Below are positions 1-7,144 of a stretch of 45,584 nt of DNA, one piece after another (position 1 is the first letter of the stretch; every line of letters begins with the position of its first letter). Source of the DNA: Flavobacteriia bacterium (GTDB taxonomy: Bacteria > Bacteroidota > Bacteroidia > Flavobacteriales_D > Crocinitomicaceae). Below the pieces are notes generated by a model that saw nothing but the letters and a program-made list of their open reading frames with translations, searched no databases and was not told the DNA's origin. The stretch is from assembly GCA_947463445.1 (NCBI GenBank), contig CANHRS010000013.1, positions 1 to 45,584 of the forward strand. The letters run 5' to 3'. A program made the translations under genes and the position numbers.

Positions 1-1013
1 ATGGTTAATAGTATCCCATGGAAAATGGTAGACATTTTTGTTTTTGCACCTGCGTTTATGTTTACAGAACTTCGAACGATAACCGAAGTCACAGGGATTC
101 CGCCAATTAGTCCAGAAATTAAATTTCCGTAGCCTTGCGCTAATAATTCGCGGTTGGAGGAAACTTTTCTTTTTAATGGGTCAATTTTGGATACCGCCTC
201 TAAGTTTAACAAGGATTCTAAGGATGCAATAATGGCGATGGTAACACCAACAATCCATACATGTTTATTCGCTAAAGATGAAAAGGATGGGAATGTAAAA
301 AGTTCATTTAATCCATGAATCGGCGGGATGGAAACAAGGTGTTTTGTTTCAATCGTTAAAAATGGGAAATACTGACTGAAAATAGCATTTAGCAATATTC
401 CAAAAACTACCACAAATAAGGAGGCAGGAATTGTTTGCACCCATTTTAATGGAATTTTCTTCCAATAAATAAGAATGAGTAAAGAAAGTATACTGGTAAT
501 TATTGCACCGTAAGAGAAGTAATGTAAAATATTAAAAAGTTCTGAAAAGGTGTTTTGGTTATCCTTTTGAATAAAAGAGAAATCTTCTTCTGCAACTGCA
601 TCATAACCAAAGGCATGCGGAATTTGTTTTAAAATCAATATGATTCCGATGGATGAAATCAGACCATTAATAACATTCGTAGGAATATAATTTGCAATGA
701 TACCCGCGCGTAAATAAGCACCAATAATTTGTAATACACCTGCAATGACAACAGCCATTAAAAAGGTTTCGAAACTTCCGAGTTGATGGATGGCAGAAAA
801 TACTACTGCCGTAAGTCCTGCTGCAGGACCACTAACACTTATATGTGAGCGACTTATTAATCCTACTACGATTCCACCAATAACGCCGGAAATAATACCG
901 GAAATAATCGGAGCGCCACTCGCAAGAGCAACACCGAGACATAATGGAAGTGCAACAAGAAAGACTACTAATCCAGCTGGAATGTCTTTTTTTAAATTAT
1001 CTAGTGTAAACAT
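1..1013 (-). CDS. SulP family anion (probable bicarbonate) transporter, partial
   Basis: This is the N-terminal 337 codons of a SulP/SLC26 transporter; the 3' end lies beyond the left edge. The start is the ATG at 1013, three bases after the carbonic anhydrase stop, so the two are probably translated from one mRNA. The translation begins MFTLDNLKKDIPAGL and runs through repeated hydrophobic helices. It has the SulP signatures SGPAAGL near residue 55 and GLIGGIPVTSVIVRSS near residue 300. It closely resembles the second SulP gene at 3548-5185 in the segment LKRK...NRELLAQGYGN. SulP proteins carry sulfate, bicarbonate or other anions; pairing with a carbonic anhydrase favours bicarbonate, which is an inference. 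Any C-terminal STAS domain is outside the window. Confidence 0.9.
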   Translation of the reverse strand, partial: MFTLDNLKKDIPAGLVVFLVALPLCLGVALASGAPIISGIISGVIGGIVVGLISRSHISVSGPAAGLTAVVFSAIHQLGSFETFLMAVVIAGVLQIIGAYLRAGIIANYIPTNVINGLISSIGIILILKQIPHAFGYDAVAEEDFSFIQKDNQNTFSELFNILHYFSYGAIITSILSLLILIYWKKIPLKWVQTIPASLFVVVFGILLNAIFSQYFPFLTIETKHLVSIPPIHGLNELFTFPSFSSLANKHVWIVGVTIAIIASLESLLNLEAVSKIDPLKRKVSSNRELLAQGYGNLISGLIGGIPVTSVIVRSSVNINAGAKTKMSTIFHGILLT

Positions 1014-1016
1014 AGG

Positions 1017-1652
1017 TTAAAAGTCTAATTTATATACAGATGGAAGTTTAGAGTTGTCCCACATGGAAAGTTCTAGGTCTTTAATTAAGCCATTTTTTAA
1101 TCCGTAAACCCAACCATGGATCCCTAATTCCTGACCTTTTTCCCATGCTTTTTGCACAATGGAAGTTTTTGCTAAATCGTTGACTTGCTCTTTTACATTG
1201 AGTTCCACAAAACGATTGAAGCGTTCTTGCTCGTTTTCAATGGCATTTAATGCATCATCGTTTAAGCGATACACATCTTTGATATGGCGAATCCAATTGT
1301 CGATAATACCAATATGTTGATTTTTCATGGCAGTTTGGATACCTCCACAACCGTAATGTCCACATACAATAATGTGTTTTACTTCTAGTACATTTACAGC
1401 ATAATCTAGTACACTTAGCATGTTCATGTCGGAATGAATGACCATGTTTGCAATATTTCGATGTACGAAAACTTCACCTGGTTCAGCACCAATAATTTCA
1501 TTGGCTGGTACGCGTGAATCCGAACAACCTATCCAAAGTACTGGAGGCTTTTGTCCTGCTGCTAATTTTTCAAAATAGTGTGGGTTGATAGCAAGTTTTT
1601 CTGCAACCCAATCCTTGTTATTCTCAAGTAATTGTTGGTAGTAATTTTCCAT
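1017..1652 (-). CDS. can: Beta-class carbonic anhydrase
   Basis: This 211-residue cytoplasmic zinc enzyme interconverts CO2 and bicarbonate. The beta-class zinc site is complete: Cys43 and the Asp45/Arg47 pair lie in the CSDSR motif, and His99 and Cys102 in HYGCGG. Length and motif spacing match bacterial Can/CynT enzymes. It has no signal peptide. It sits between a small acidic protein gene (46 bases upstream) and the partial SulP gene (3 bases downstream), so an operon supplying or consuming bicarbonate next to the transporter is likely. Family assignment is firm; the role in anaplerotic carbon supply is an inference from the neighbours. Confidence 0.97.
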   Translation of the reverse strand: MENYYQQLLENNKDWVAEKLAINPHYFEKLAAGQKPPVLWIGCSDSRVPANEIIGAEPGEVFVHRNIANMVIHSDMNMLSVLDYAVNVLEVKHIIVCGHYGCGGIQTAMKNQHIGIIDNWIRHIKDVYRLNDDALNAIENEQERFNRFVELNVKEQVNDLAKTSIVQKAWEKGQELGIHGWVYGLKNGLIKDLELSMWDNSKLPSVYKLDF

Positions 1653-1697
1653 TAAGTTAAGTTTAAACGTTTTTTGAACAGAAACTGCTCAAGCAAA

Positions 1698-2033
1698 TCA
1701 CGATAAACTTAGTACGTCTGGAGGGGAGAAAAAACGGTCTAGATTGGGTGTTAAATAATGTTGTGTTTTGTAGTAATGGATTGTTTTGTTGGGGGTTATG
1801 TTTGTTTTTTGTTCTGTAGAATTAGTAAAGAAAGTGGAGAGGTAGATATCTTTTTCAGTAGTTTCTTTTTCGGTGTCTTCCTCGGTATCTTCTTCATCAT
1901 CCGTATCTTCTTCGTCTAAGTCATTCGATAATTCGATATCAGAATCTGAAAAATGCAAATAAATTGCTACATAGGTTTTGGTAGCAATTACAGCAAATAA
2001 AAAAAAGAATAAAATGTAATGTTTGGTTTTCAA
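1698..2033 (-). CDS. Small acidic membrane or exported protein of unknown function
   Basis: I do not recognise this 111-residue protein. Residues 6-27 are a hydrophobic segment that could be a signal or a single membrane helix. Residues 30-61 are extremely acidic (runs such as DLDEEDTDDEEDTEEDTEKE). A neutral tail of about 50 residues follows. The start appears to be a TTG at 2033, because an exact TATTTTTG box lies just upstream at 2051-2058 and no better start fits. It is the first gene before the carbonic anhydrase and SulP genes. Another small protein of the same layout (9713-10063) sits at the same position in front of dabA. The shared layout suggests a family linked to inorganic carbon transport, but sequence similarity is weak by eye. 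Confidence 0.65.
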   Translation of the reverse strand: MKTKHYILFFFLFAVIATKTYVAIYLHFSDSDIELSNDLDEEDTDDEEDTEEDTEKETTEKDIYLSTFFTNSTEQKTNITPNKTIHYYKTQHYLTPNLDRFFSPPDVLSLS

Positions 2034-2050
2034 TACGAATACTTGTGGGA

Positions 2051-2058
2051 CAAAAATA
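2051..2058 (-). promoter_or_regulatory. Bacteroidota -7 box (TATTTTTG) of the carbonic anhydrase operon
   Basis: Read on the minus strand this is TATTTTTG, an exact match to the Bacteroidota -7 consensus TAnnTTTG. It ends 17 bases before the TTG start of the small acidic gene. I see no clear TTG at the -33 position, so the call rests on the -7 box and its location. Confidence 0.5.
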
Positions 2059-2229
2059 CATTATTTTTAATGTCTTTTTATTTGTTTTTCGGTAAAATCG
2101 TAATTTCAAAAACATACGAAGTAATTGTATTTTTAAAGTTAGAAATTTGAATAGCAATTATAAGGCTGAAATAATATTAGGAAAACCGAAGAAAATATAG
2201 TTTGATTTTTGAAAATCATTCTTTTTAAA

Positions 2230-2604
2230 TTAATTGTTTTTAAATCCTTCCTTTACCCATATTTGAATTGCTTTTTTTGAACAAGAATCTAATTTAGCGT
2301 CATAGGATGGTGGCATTAAAATTTCACCATTACTCCCTGTAATACAATCTTCTAATATTCCTGCTTTAGCAAAAGGTAAGGTTCCAGTATAATTGGTGAA
2401 ATTTTGAGATGTCGCTGCATCGTGACATTTTACACAATAAGCATTTAGTATTGGCTGAATCGTTTTTTGATAAGAAATTGCTACTGTGTCGGAACACGTT
2501 TTTATAGTTGAATTTGTCGAAGAAATTGGTAAAGAAGATGCTACTTTCTTTGTGCAGGACAAAGAAAGTAGCAAAATCAATAGTATTAATCCTAGTTTAT
2601 TCAT
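2230..2604 (-). CDS. Heme c lipoprotein (single CxxCH)
   Basis: This 124-residue protein has a lipoprotein signal ending at Cys17 (LSLSC), so it is probably anchored to a membrane outside the cytoplasm. One heme c attachment motif is visible, CVKCH at residues 57-61. Met97, in the segment ILMPPS, is a plausible distal heme ligand. This pattern resembles the small cytochrome-like domains found in many Bacteroidota lipoproteins. The gene starts 4 bases after the DUF2490 gene ends, so both are probably one operon. Two further Cys pairs (Cys37/Cys87, Cys108) could form a disulfide. A role in electron transfer or redox sensing is likely, but the partner is unknown. Confidence 0.75.
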   Translation of the reverse strand: MNKLGLILLILLLSLSCTKKVASSLPISSTNSTIKTCSDTVAISYQKTIQPILNAYCVKCHDAATSQNFTNYTGTLPFAKAGILEDCITGSNGEILMPPSYDAKLDSCSKKAIQIWVKEGFKNN

Positions 2605-2608
2605 GTTT

Positions 2609-3403
2609 TTATTGTGCTACCTCTTTTTTGGAGAAATCAAAATTATACGTCAAGCCAATCGTTAGCGTATTATTGTTTTCCGCTTGGTCTAATACGGTAT
2701 TTGTAGGAGATACTTTTGCGTTTTTAACAACGTACTGATTCATATATCCGGCTTGAACCATACATTTTGCATTAAATTTCCACCCTAATGCAAACTGCAG
2801 ACGGTTTTGATCTAAAATATTGGTTCCTATTCCTTCACCAAATCCTAAAAAGACCTCATCATTTACATTCAAGAATAATGTATTGTCGCTCATTGTTTTA
2901 TGGTTAATTGGAATGAATGCCATTGCTCGATATCGAACACGATTACGAAACACAGTACCATCTTTTACAAATTCTGCACCTGATTTCACATAATTATCCA
3001 AGATACGTTGCTCTAAGCGGTAACGATGTTGTATATCCACTCGACCAATGGTGCTTTTTTGCGTAAACTGTTCCCATATACGATGCTCGTTGAATTGGTG
3101 ACTTACAGGCATTTCACCGTATTGAAAGGTGATGATACTACCATAACCTGCAGAAACAAATGCATTTGCATTTAAGTGATAGTCTAAACCAATACGTAAA
3201 AGCGATTGTTGCCAGTGTTGGTAGTAATCCGCACGACGCCATTGATATTCTGTGTGTAATCCCCATTTTTTGGAAAGTTTATGATTTCCTTGGTAGGTTG
3301 TCCAAGCATGGTTTTGTTCCGATATTTTCTTTTGTCCGAAAGTTGTAGACGTAAAAAGAAGAAATAGGAACACTACAATTTGTTTTATCATTTGTTTTAT
3401 CAT
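2609..3403 (-). CDS. DUF2490 family outer-membrane beta-barrel-like protein
   Basis: A 264-residue protein with a signal peptide ending near FGQ (residues 22-24), followed by alternating hydrophobic and aromatic strands typical of a small outer-membrane barrel. The motif HRYRLEQR near residue 125 and the segment NEHRIWEQF are characteristic of DUF2490 proteins, whose function is unknown. It starts with a duplicated MIKQ (MIKQMIKQ), so the start may be residue 1 or 5. It is followed at 4 bases by the heme c lipoprotein gene. A repeat-rich gap of about 140 bases separates it from the upstream SulP gene, which makes joint transcription with that gene uncertain. Confidence 0.8.
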   Translation of the reverse strand: MIKQMIKQIVVFLFLLFTSTTFGQKKISEQNHAWTTYQGNHKLSKKWGLHTEYQWRRADYYQHWQQSLLRIGLDYHLNANAFVSAGYGSIITFQYGEMPVSHQFNEHRIWEQFTQKSTIGRVDIQHRYRLEQRILDNYVKSGAEFVKDGTVFRNRVRYRAMAFIPINHKTMSDNTLFLNVNDEVFLGFGEGIGTNILDQNRLQFALGWKFNAKCMVQAGYMNQYVVKNAKVSPTNTVLDQAENNNTLTIGLTYNFDFSKKEVAQ

Positions 3404-3420
3404 TTTTTGAAAATTAAGTT

Positions 3421-3541
3421 TCCTCTCTTGAGGGTGGATTAAGCAGTGTGAAATTATTTTAGATAAAAGGTCACCACCCTTTCCCGAAAACTTTCGGGAC
3501 CCTCCTCACTTCGACAGGCTCAGTGTAAACAGGAGGGAAAT
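3421..3541. repeat. Dispersed intergenic repeat R1, copy 1 (compound)
   Basis: This AT-poor patch in an AT-rich gap contains a form of the cctc-ttgaggg-ggatt repeat at its left end. On the minus strand, its right part (3499-3541) matches the copy at 15414-15471 over ttccctc..gtttacactgag and gtcgaagtgaggaggg. A small palindrome, cccgaaa/tttcggg at 3483-3498, is inserted in this copy only. It lies between the SulP and DUF2490 genes. Confidence 0.7.
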
Positions 3542-3547
3542 ATAAAA

Positions 3548-5185
3548 TCACTTCTTAACTGCTGCAAATTTGTGTTTCGATTTCGTAGCTGGTCTAAATT
3601 CTTCAATCCCTTTAATCGTAAACGAACCACCTTCATTTTCGAAATCATCTTGGATATGATGAAGATTTTCAATTACTGTATGATCTACCAAATTACAAGC
3701 GGTAACATCGAAAACTACATTGTCCGTATAACTGAATTTTGCAATTTGTTTTTTGATACCAATTAAGTTACTAAAAACTGCCGCGCCTTCTACTATAATT
3801 GTATTACCCTCAGTGCGTGCTTTAGAACTAAACAAGTTTTTCAAAGAAGCACCATGCATTACGTGGAAGATAATTTTGATGACGATACCCGCACCAATAC
3901 CAACTAATAAATCGGTAGCTAAGGTAAAGATGATGGTTGTTAAGAAAATGATAATTTGTTCCCAACCAATTTTAGCCATGTGACCAAATTCTTTTGGGTG
4001 CGCTAATTTGTAACCAACACCAATCAACATGGCAGCTAATGCAGCTTTCGGTATCATGTCACTAAATTTTGTCGCAAAAAGTAAGAATAATAATATAAAG
4101 AAACCGTGAAAGAAGTTCGCCCAACGTGTTTTACCTCCATTTGCAACGTTTGCAGAAGAACGAGCAACCTCACTAATCATTGGTAAACCACCTAACACTC
4201 CAGCAATAATATTCCCAACACCAACAGCAATTAAGTCTTTATTAGTGTTTGCTTTACGTTTGAAAGGATCTACCATATCGATTGCCTTAACGGTAAGTAA
4301 GGCTTCTAAAGAACCTACTAAAGCAAACATGATAACGAATTTTATAAAAGTCCCTAATTGCGAAAACCCATCAAAACTTACATTGACTTGAATAATATCT
4401 AATAGACCATCTTTGAAATTTAATAATGGAGAGAAACCTTTAATGGTTTTACCCGCTGCGTCAACCGTGTCTGGTTCATTCACAACATGTAAAAAATGTG
4501 CTAGTGGTATTGCAACTACCAATACAACTAATGCAGCTGGGATTTTTTTAATTGCTTTCACAGGTATTCTTGGCCATGCAAATACAATTGTCAAACTAAC
4601 TAAACCTACAATTACTACATCTTTATGTTTAAAGAAGTTTGCGAATGTATTTCCTAATTCTTGGATGAGTTCAAGTGGTTCAACCATCGGTTTTCCCGCC
4701 TCTGTTAATGGGTTAAATCCTAATAGAATGTGTAATTGTTTACTGATTATAATAATTCCAATGGCAGCTAGCATTCCGTGAACAGCAGACAGTGGAAAGA
4801 AATCACTTAATTTCCCTAACTTAAGTACACCGAATAGTACTTGGCATACCCCTGCCACTACGATTGCGCCTAAAGCTAAATGCCAGCCTAATGTAGAATC
4901 ACCATGTCCAAGTTCTGCAACGGAGCCTGCAACTATTACGATTAATCCTGCTGCAGGACCTTTAATGGTCAATAAAGAACCAGCAAGTAAACTAACGATT
5001 AACCCACCTACCATTGCGGTAATTAAACCGTAAATAGGCGGGAAGTCACTAGCAGAGGCAATTCCTAAACTTAAAGGAAGTGCTAATAGGAATACTAAGA
5101 ATCCTGAAAGGGCATCCGAACTAAAGTTCTCTTTTAACCCTGCGATTCCATCTTTTGGTAGGGTTGTTTTATTTTGTGTTGTCAT
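3548..5185 (-). CDS. SulP family anion (probable bicarbonate) transporter with STAS domain
   Basis: A complete 545-residue SulP protein. The membrane part covers roughly residues 20-430, with the signatures IKGPAAGLIVI near residue 75 and GVLGGLPMISEVARSS near residue 335. A cytoplasmic STAS domain follows from about residue 445 to 530 (VFDVTACNLVDHTVIENLHH). It is a paralogue of the partial SulP at 1-1013. It lies 86 bases downstream of dabB on the same strand, with a hairpin overlapping the dabB end, so it may be the last gene of the dab operon or have its own mRNA. Bicarbonate as the substrate is inferred from the DabAB and carbonic anhydrase neighbours; sulfate cannot be excluded from sequence alone. 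Confidence 0.93.
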   Translation of the reverse strand: MTTQNKTTLPKDGIAGLKENFSSDALSGFLVFLLALPLSLGIASASDFPPIYGLITAMVGGLIVSLLAGSLLTIKGPAAGLIVIVAGSVAELGHGDSTLGWHLALGAIVVAGVCQVLFGVLKLGKLSDFFPLSAVHGMLAAIGIIIISKQLHILLGFNPLTEAGKPMVEPLELIQELGNTFANFFKHKDVVIVGLVSLTIVFAWPRIPVKAIKKIPAALVVLVVAIPLAHFLHVVNEPDTVDAAGKTIKGFSPLLNFKDGLLDIIQVNVSFDGFSQLGTFIKFVIMFALVGSLEALLTVKAIDMVDPFKRKANTNKDLIAVGVGNIIAGVLGGLPMISEVARSSANVANGGKTRWANFFHGFFILLFLLFATKFSDMIPKAALAAMLIGVGYKLAHPKEFGHMAKIGWEQIIIFLTTIIFTLATDLLVGIGAGIVIKIIFHVMHGASLKNLFSSKARTEGNTIIVEGAAVFSNLIGIKKQIAKFSYTDNVVFDVTACNLVDHTVIENLHHIQDDFENEGGSFTIKGIEEFRPATKSKHKFAAVKK

Positions 5186-5242
5186 TTTATTTTTACTTAA
5201 AGTTATTTAATTTTTTTTTCTTATTATATACGCAGACAATCA

Positions 5243-5283
5243 AAATCCAGTCAGATTGAGCGGAGTCGAAATCAACTGGATTT
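5243..5283 (-). terminator. Hairpin at the end of dabB
   Basis: Perfect 9-base arms, aaatccagt (5243-5251) and actggattt (5275-5283), enclose gattgagcggagtcgaaatc, whose ends also pair (gatt/aatc). The structure overlaps the dabB stop codon at 5272. There is no U-tract on the minus-strand transcript, so it may be an mRNA 3' stabiliser or a processing site instead of a strict terminator. The gagcggagtcgaaat core is a motif often seen in Bacteroidota intergenic repeats. Confidence 0.45.
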
Positions 5284-7140
5284 ATGTGCAATCGAATGGT
5301 AGGTTTTTACATGCGGTCCTAAAAACAAGCGCGCATAAATTCTTACCAATGCTAACCCATCGACAATCAAACTGATTGCAAGGAATAGTGCTAAAAAATA
5401 TTGGTCTTCCCGAATGGATGAAAAAACTAAGTCTTCTCCTATCATTGTTGGGGTTATTGGAAAACCTGCTAGTCCCAAACAGGCCAACAAAAACACAAAT
5501 GCAGTTTTAGGATATTCAAAAGCATGTCCTTGAAATCGGGCAAGCGTAATGCGTTTTTCTTTCCGTATTAAATGTCGAATTGCTATAAATCCCACGATAC
5601 CAGATACAATAACTCCGGATAAGTACATTACCAATGTGGAAAGATGAATCTCCGTATTTATCGAAATTGCTAATGCTATCCAAAAATGATTCATCATGAC
5701 CATAAACCAACTAAGCTGAACATTTCTTCGTTCAGTAAATGCTTTGATGACCATTAACAAGCCGATAAAAGCAAAAAATCCAGGGACATAATTTACTAGA
5801 AAAGGGGGTATGCTAACTTTCGTAATCACTAGTACCACTCCAGCTAAAAAAACAATTATAAAAAATAACAAACCTAATTTTAGTCGGAAAAAACCAAATT
5901 TTTGTACTGTTTTTTTTAACGGAGAAATGAATAGTTGATAAATAATGGATTCTAAATTCCATTCTTTTAAACTCAAAATGTATAACGAGTATTCGATGCG
6001 TTTTGGAAAACTATCTTCAAGCGTTCTTTCTCTTGGCTCATAGCTATACAATTGCTCTTTGATTTTATAACTTGCTATAGAGGGAGATATAAGTAATTGA
6101 TAAGTACGCAACAAGGCATTTCCACCAATGTGAAACAAAGCCAAATCATCAAAACCAGCAACAATTTCAAGGAATATCAATCCAATTTGTGCAATGGATG
6201 AATACGCAATTTGACTTTTTACAGAAGTCTGAACCCTTGCCATCAAACTAGCAACGAAACAAGTGAGTACCCCTAAAAAACCAATGAGTACACGAATTAC
6301 GAGTTGATGCTCCCAAAATGGATGTGTACGTAAAAGTAAAAATGCACCTATATGTACCGACAAAGAACCGTAAAAAATTGCACTGGAAGGTGTTGGACCC
6401 TCCATTGCGCGAGGTAACCAAGACGAAAAGGGGAGTTGTGCTGATTTTACTAACGCAGCTATCAAGATTACAAAAGAAATAAAAAATCCTTCCCAACTAT
6501 GTTTTTGGAGTAAATGACTGACAAGTTCTGCGTTATGCATTTTACCAAATGTCACATTCTCATGAAATAAATGGTGACTTAACCACATCGCTAGTATTAA
6601 TCCAATATCCCCAATGCGATACAGGGAGAAAATCTTTAAAGCATTTTTTACAGGTAAGTAACGATCTCGATAAAAGGCAATTAATAAAAAGGAGGATATC
6701 CCCAAAAATTCCCAACCTATAAACAATGTCTCAAAATTCCCAGATAAAATAATAATGTTATATCCTAAATAAAACAACAAGATTGTAGTGAAAAAACGTT
6801 TGAAGCCCGGTTCACGATGCAAATAAAATCGGCTGTAATAGGTGATTAAAAATGTTAAAAATGCTCCCATGACTAAAAACAATGCGGAAACACGATCAAA
6901 ATATAAGTCAATTAAGAAATCGTATCCTTTTGTTTTATAGATAGAAAATTCGGCTAAATTAATATCCTTATGTCCAGATACAATCCATATACATGTAAAA
7001 CCAAGCGCAAAGACGAGTTGTATACTCAATGTAACAAATGCTATACGTGAAATAACAAACTCATTTTTAGATGGAATACACAAACCGATTAGGTACCCTA
7101 GGACAGGTATCACTAAAAAATAATGTAATAAATATTCCAT
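5272..7140 (-). CDS. dabB: DabB: ion-translocating subunit of the DAB inorganic-carbon transporter
   Basis: A 622-residue polytopic membrane protein of the NADH-quinone oxidoreductase subunit L / Mrp antiporter family. The hallmarks are GWEFLG around residue 144, LVKSAQLPFSSWLP with Lys232, AMEGPTPSSA just after it, and YSSIAQIGL near residue 315. These belong to the cation-conducting core. No other complex I subunits are nearby, and the gene starts 4 bases after the DUF2309 (dabA) gene, which identifies it as DabB and not NuoL. In characterised DAB systems DabB couples a cation gradient to DabA-mediated CO2 hydration in the cytoplasm. The C-terminal part has additional helices up to residue 610. 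Confidence 0.92.
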   Translation of the reverse strand: MEYLLHYFLVIPVLGYLIGLCIPSKNEFVISRIAFVTLSIQLVFALGFTCIWIVSGHKDINLAEFSIYKTKGYDFLIDLYFDRVSALFLVMGAFLTFLITYYSRFYLHREPGFKRFFTTILLFYLGYNIIILSGNFETLFIGWEFLGISSFLLIAFYRDRYLPVKNALKIFSLYRIGDIGLILAMWLSHHLFHENVTFGKMHNAELVSHLLQKHSWEGFFISFVILIAALVKSAQLPFSSWLPRAMEGPTPSSAIFYGSLSVHIGAFLLLRTHPFWEHQLVIRVLIGFLGVLTCFVASLMARVQTSVKSQIAYSSIAQIGLIFLEIVAGFDDLALFHIGGNALLRTYQLLISPSIASYKIKEQLYSYEPRERTLEDSFPKRIEYSLYILSLKEWNLESIIYQLFISPLKKTVQKFGFFRLKLGLLFFIIVFLAGVVLVITKVSIPPFLVNYVPGFFAFIGLLMVIKAFTERRNVQLSWFMVMMNHFWIALAISINTEIHLSTLVMYLSGVIVSGIVGFIAIRHLIRKEKRITLARFQGHAFEYPKTAFVFLLACLGLAGFPITPTMIGEDLVFSSIREDQYFLALFLAISLIVDGLALVRIYARLFLGPHVKTYHSIAHKSS

Positions 7141-7144
7141 GGCC

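Noticed and set aside
790-1020. 76-residue plus-strand frame opposite the SulP gene
   Set aside because: It is antisense to the conserved SulP N-terminus and has no coding features of its own.
1939-2157. 72-residue minus-strand frame overlapping the small acidic gene
   Set aside because: It overlaps the promoter box and the first codons of the acidic gene, and its composition is that of AT-rich non-coding DNA.
2508-2738. 76-residue plus-strand frame over the heme lipoprotein start
   Set aside because: It lies antisense across two genes with clear signal peptides and has no conserved features.
5272-7140. NADH-quinone oxidoreductase subunit L (NuoL)
   Set aside because: The protein has the NuoL/Mrp fold, but no other complex I subunit is nearby, and it directly follows a DUF2309 gene, the arrangement of DabB.
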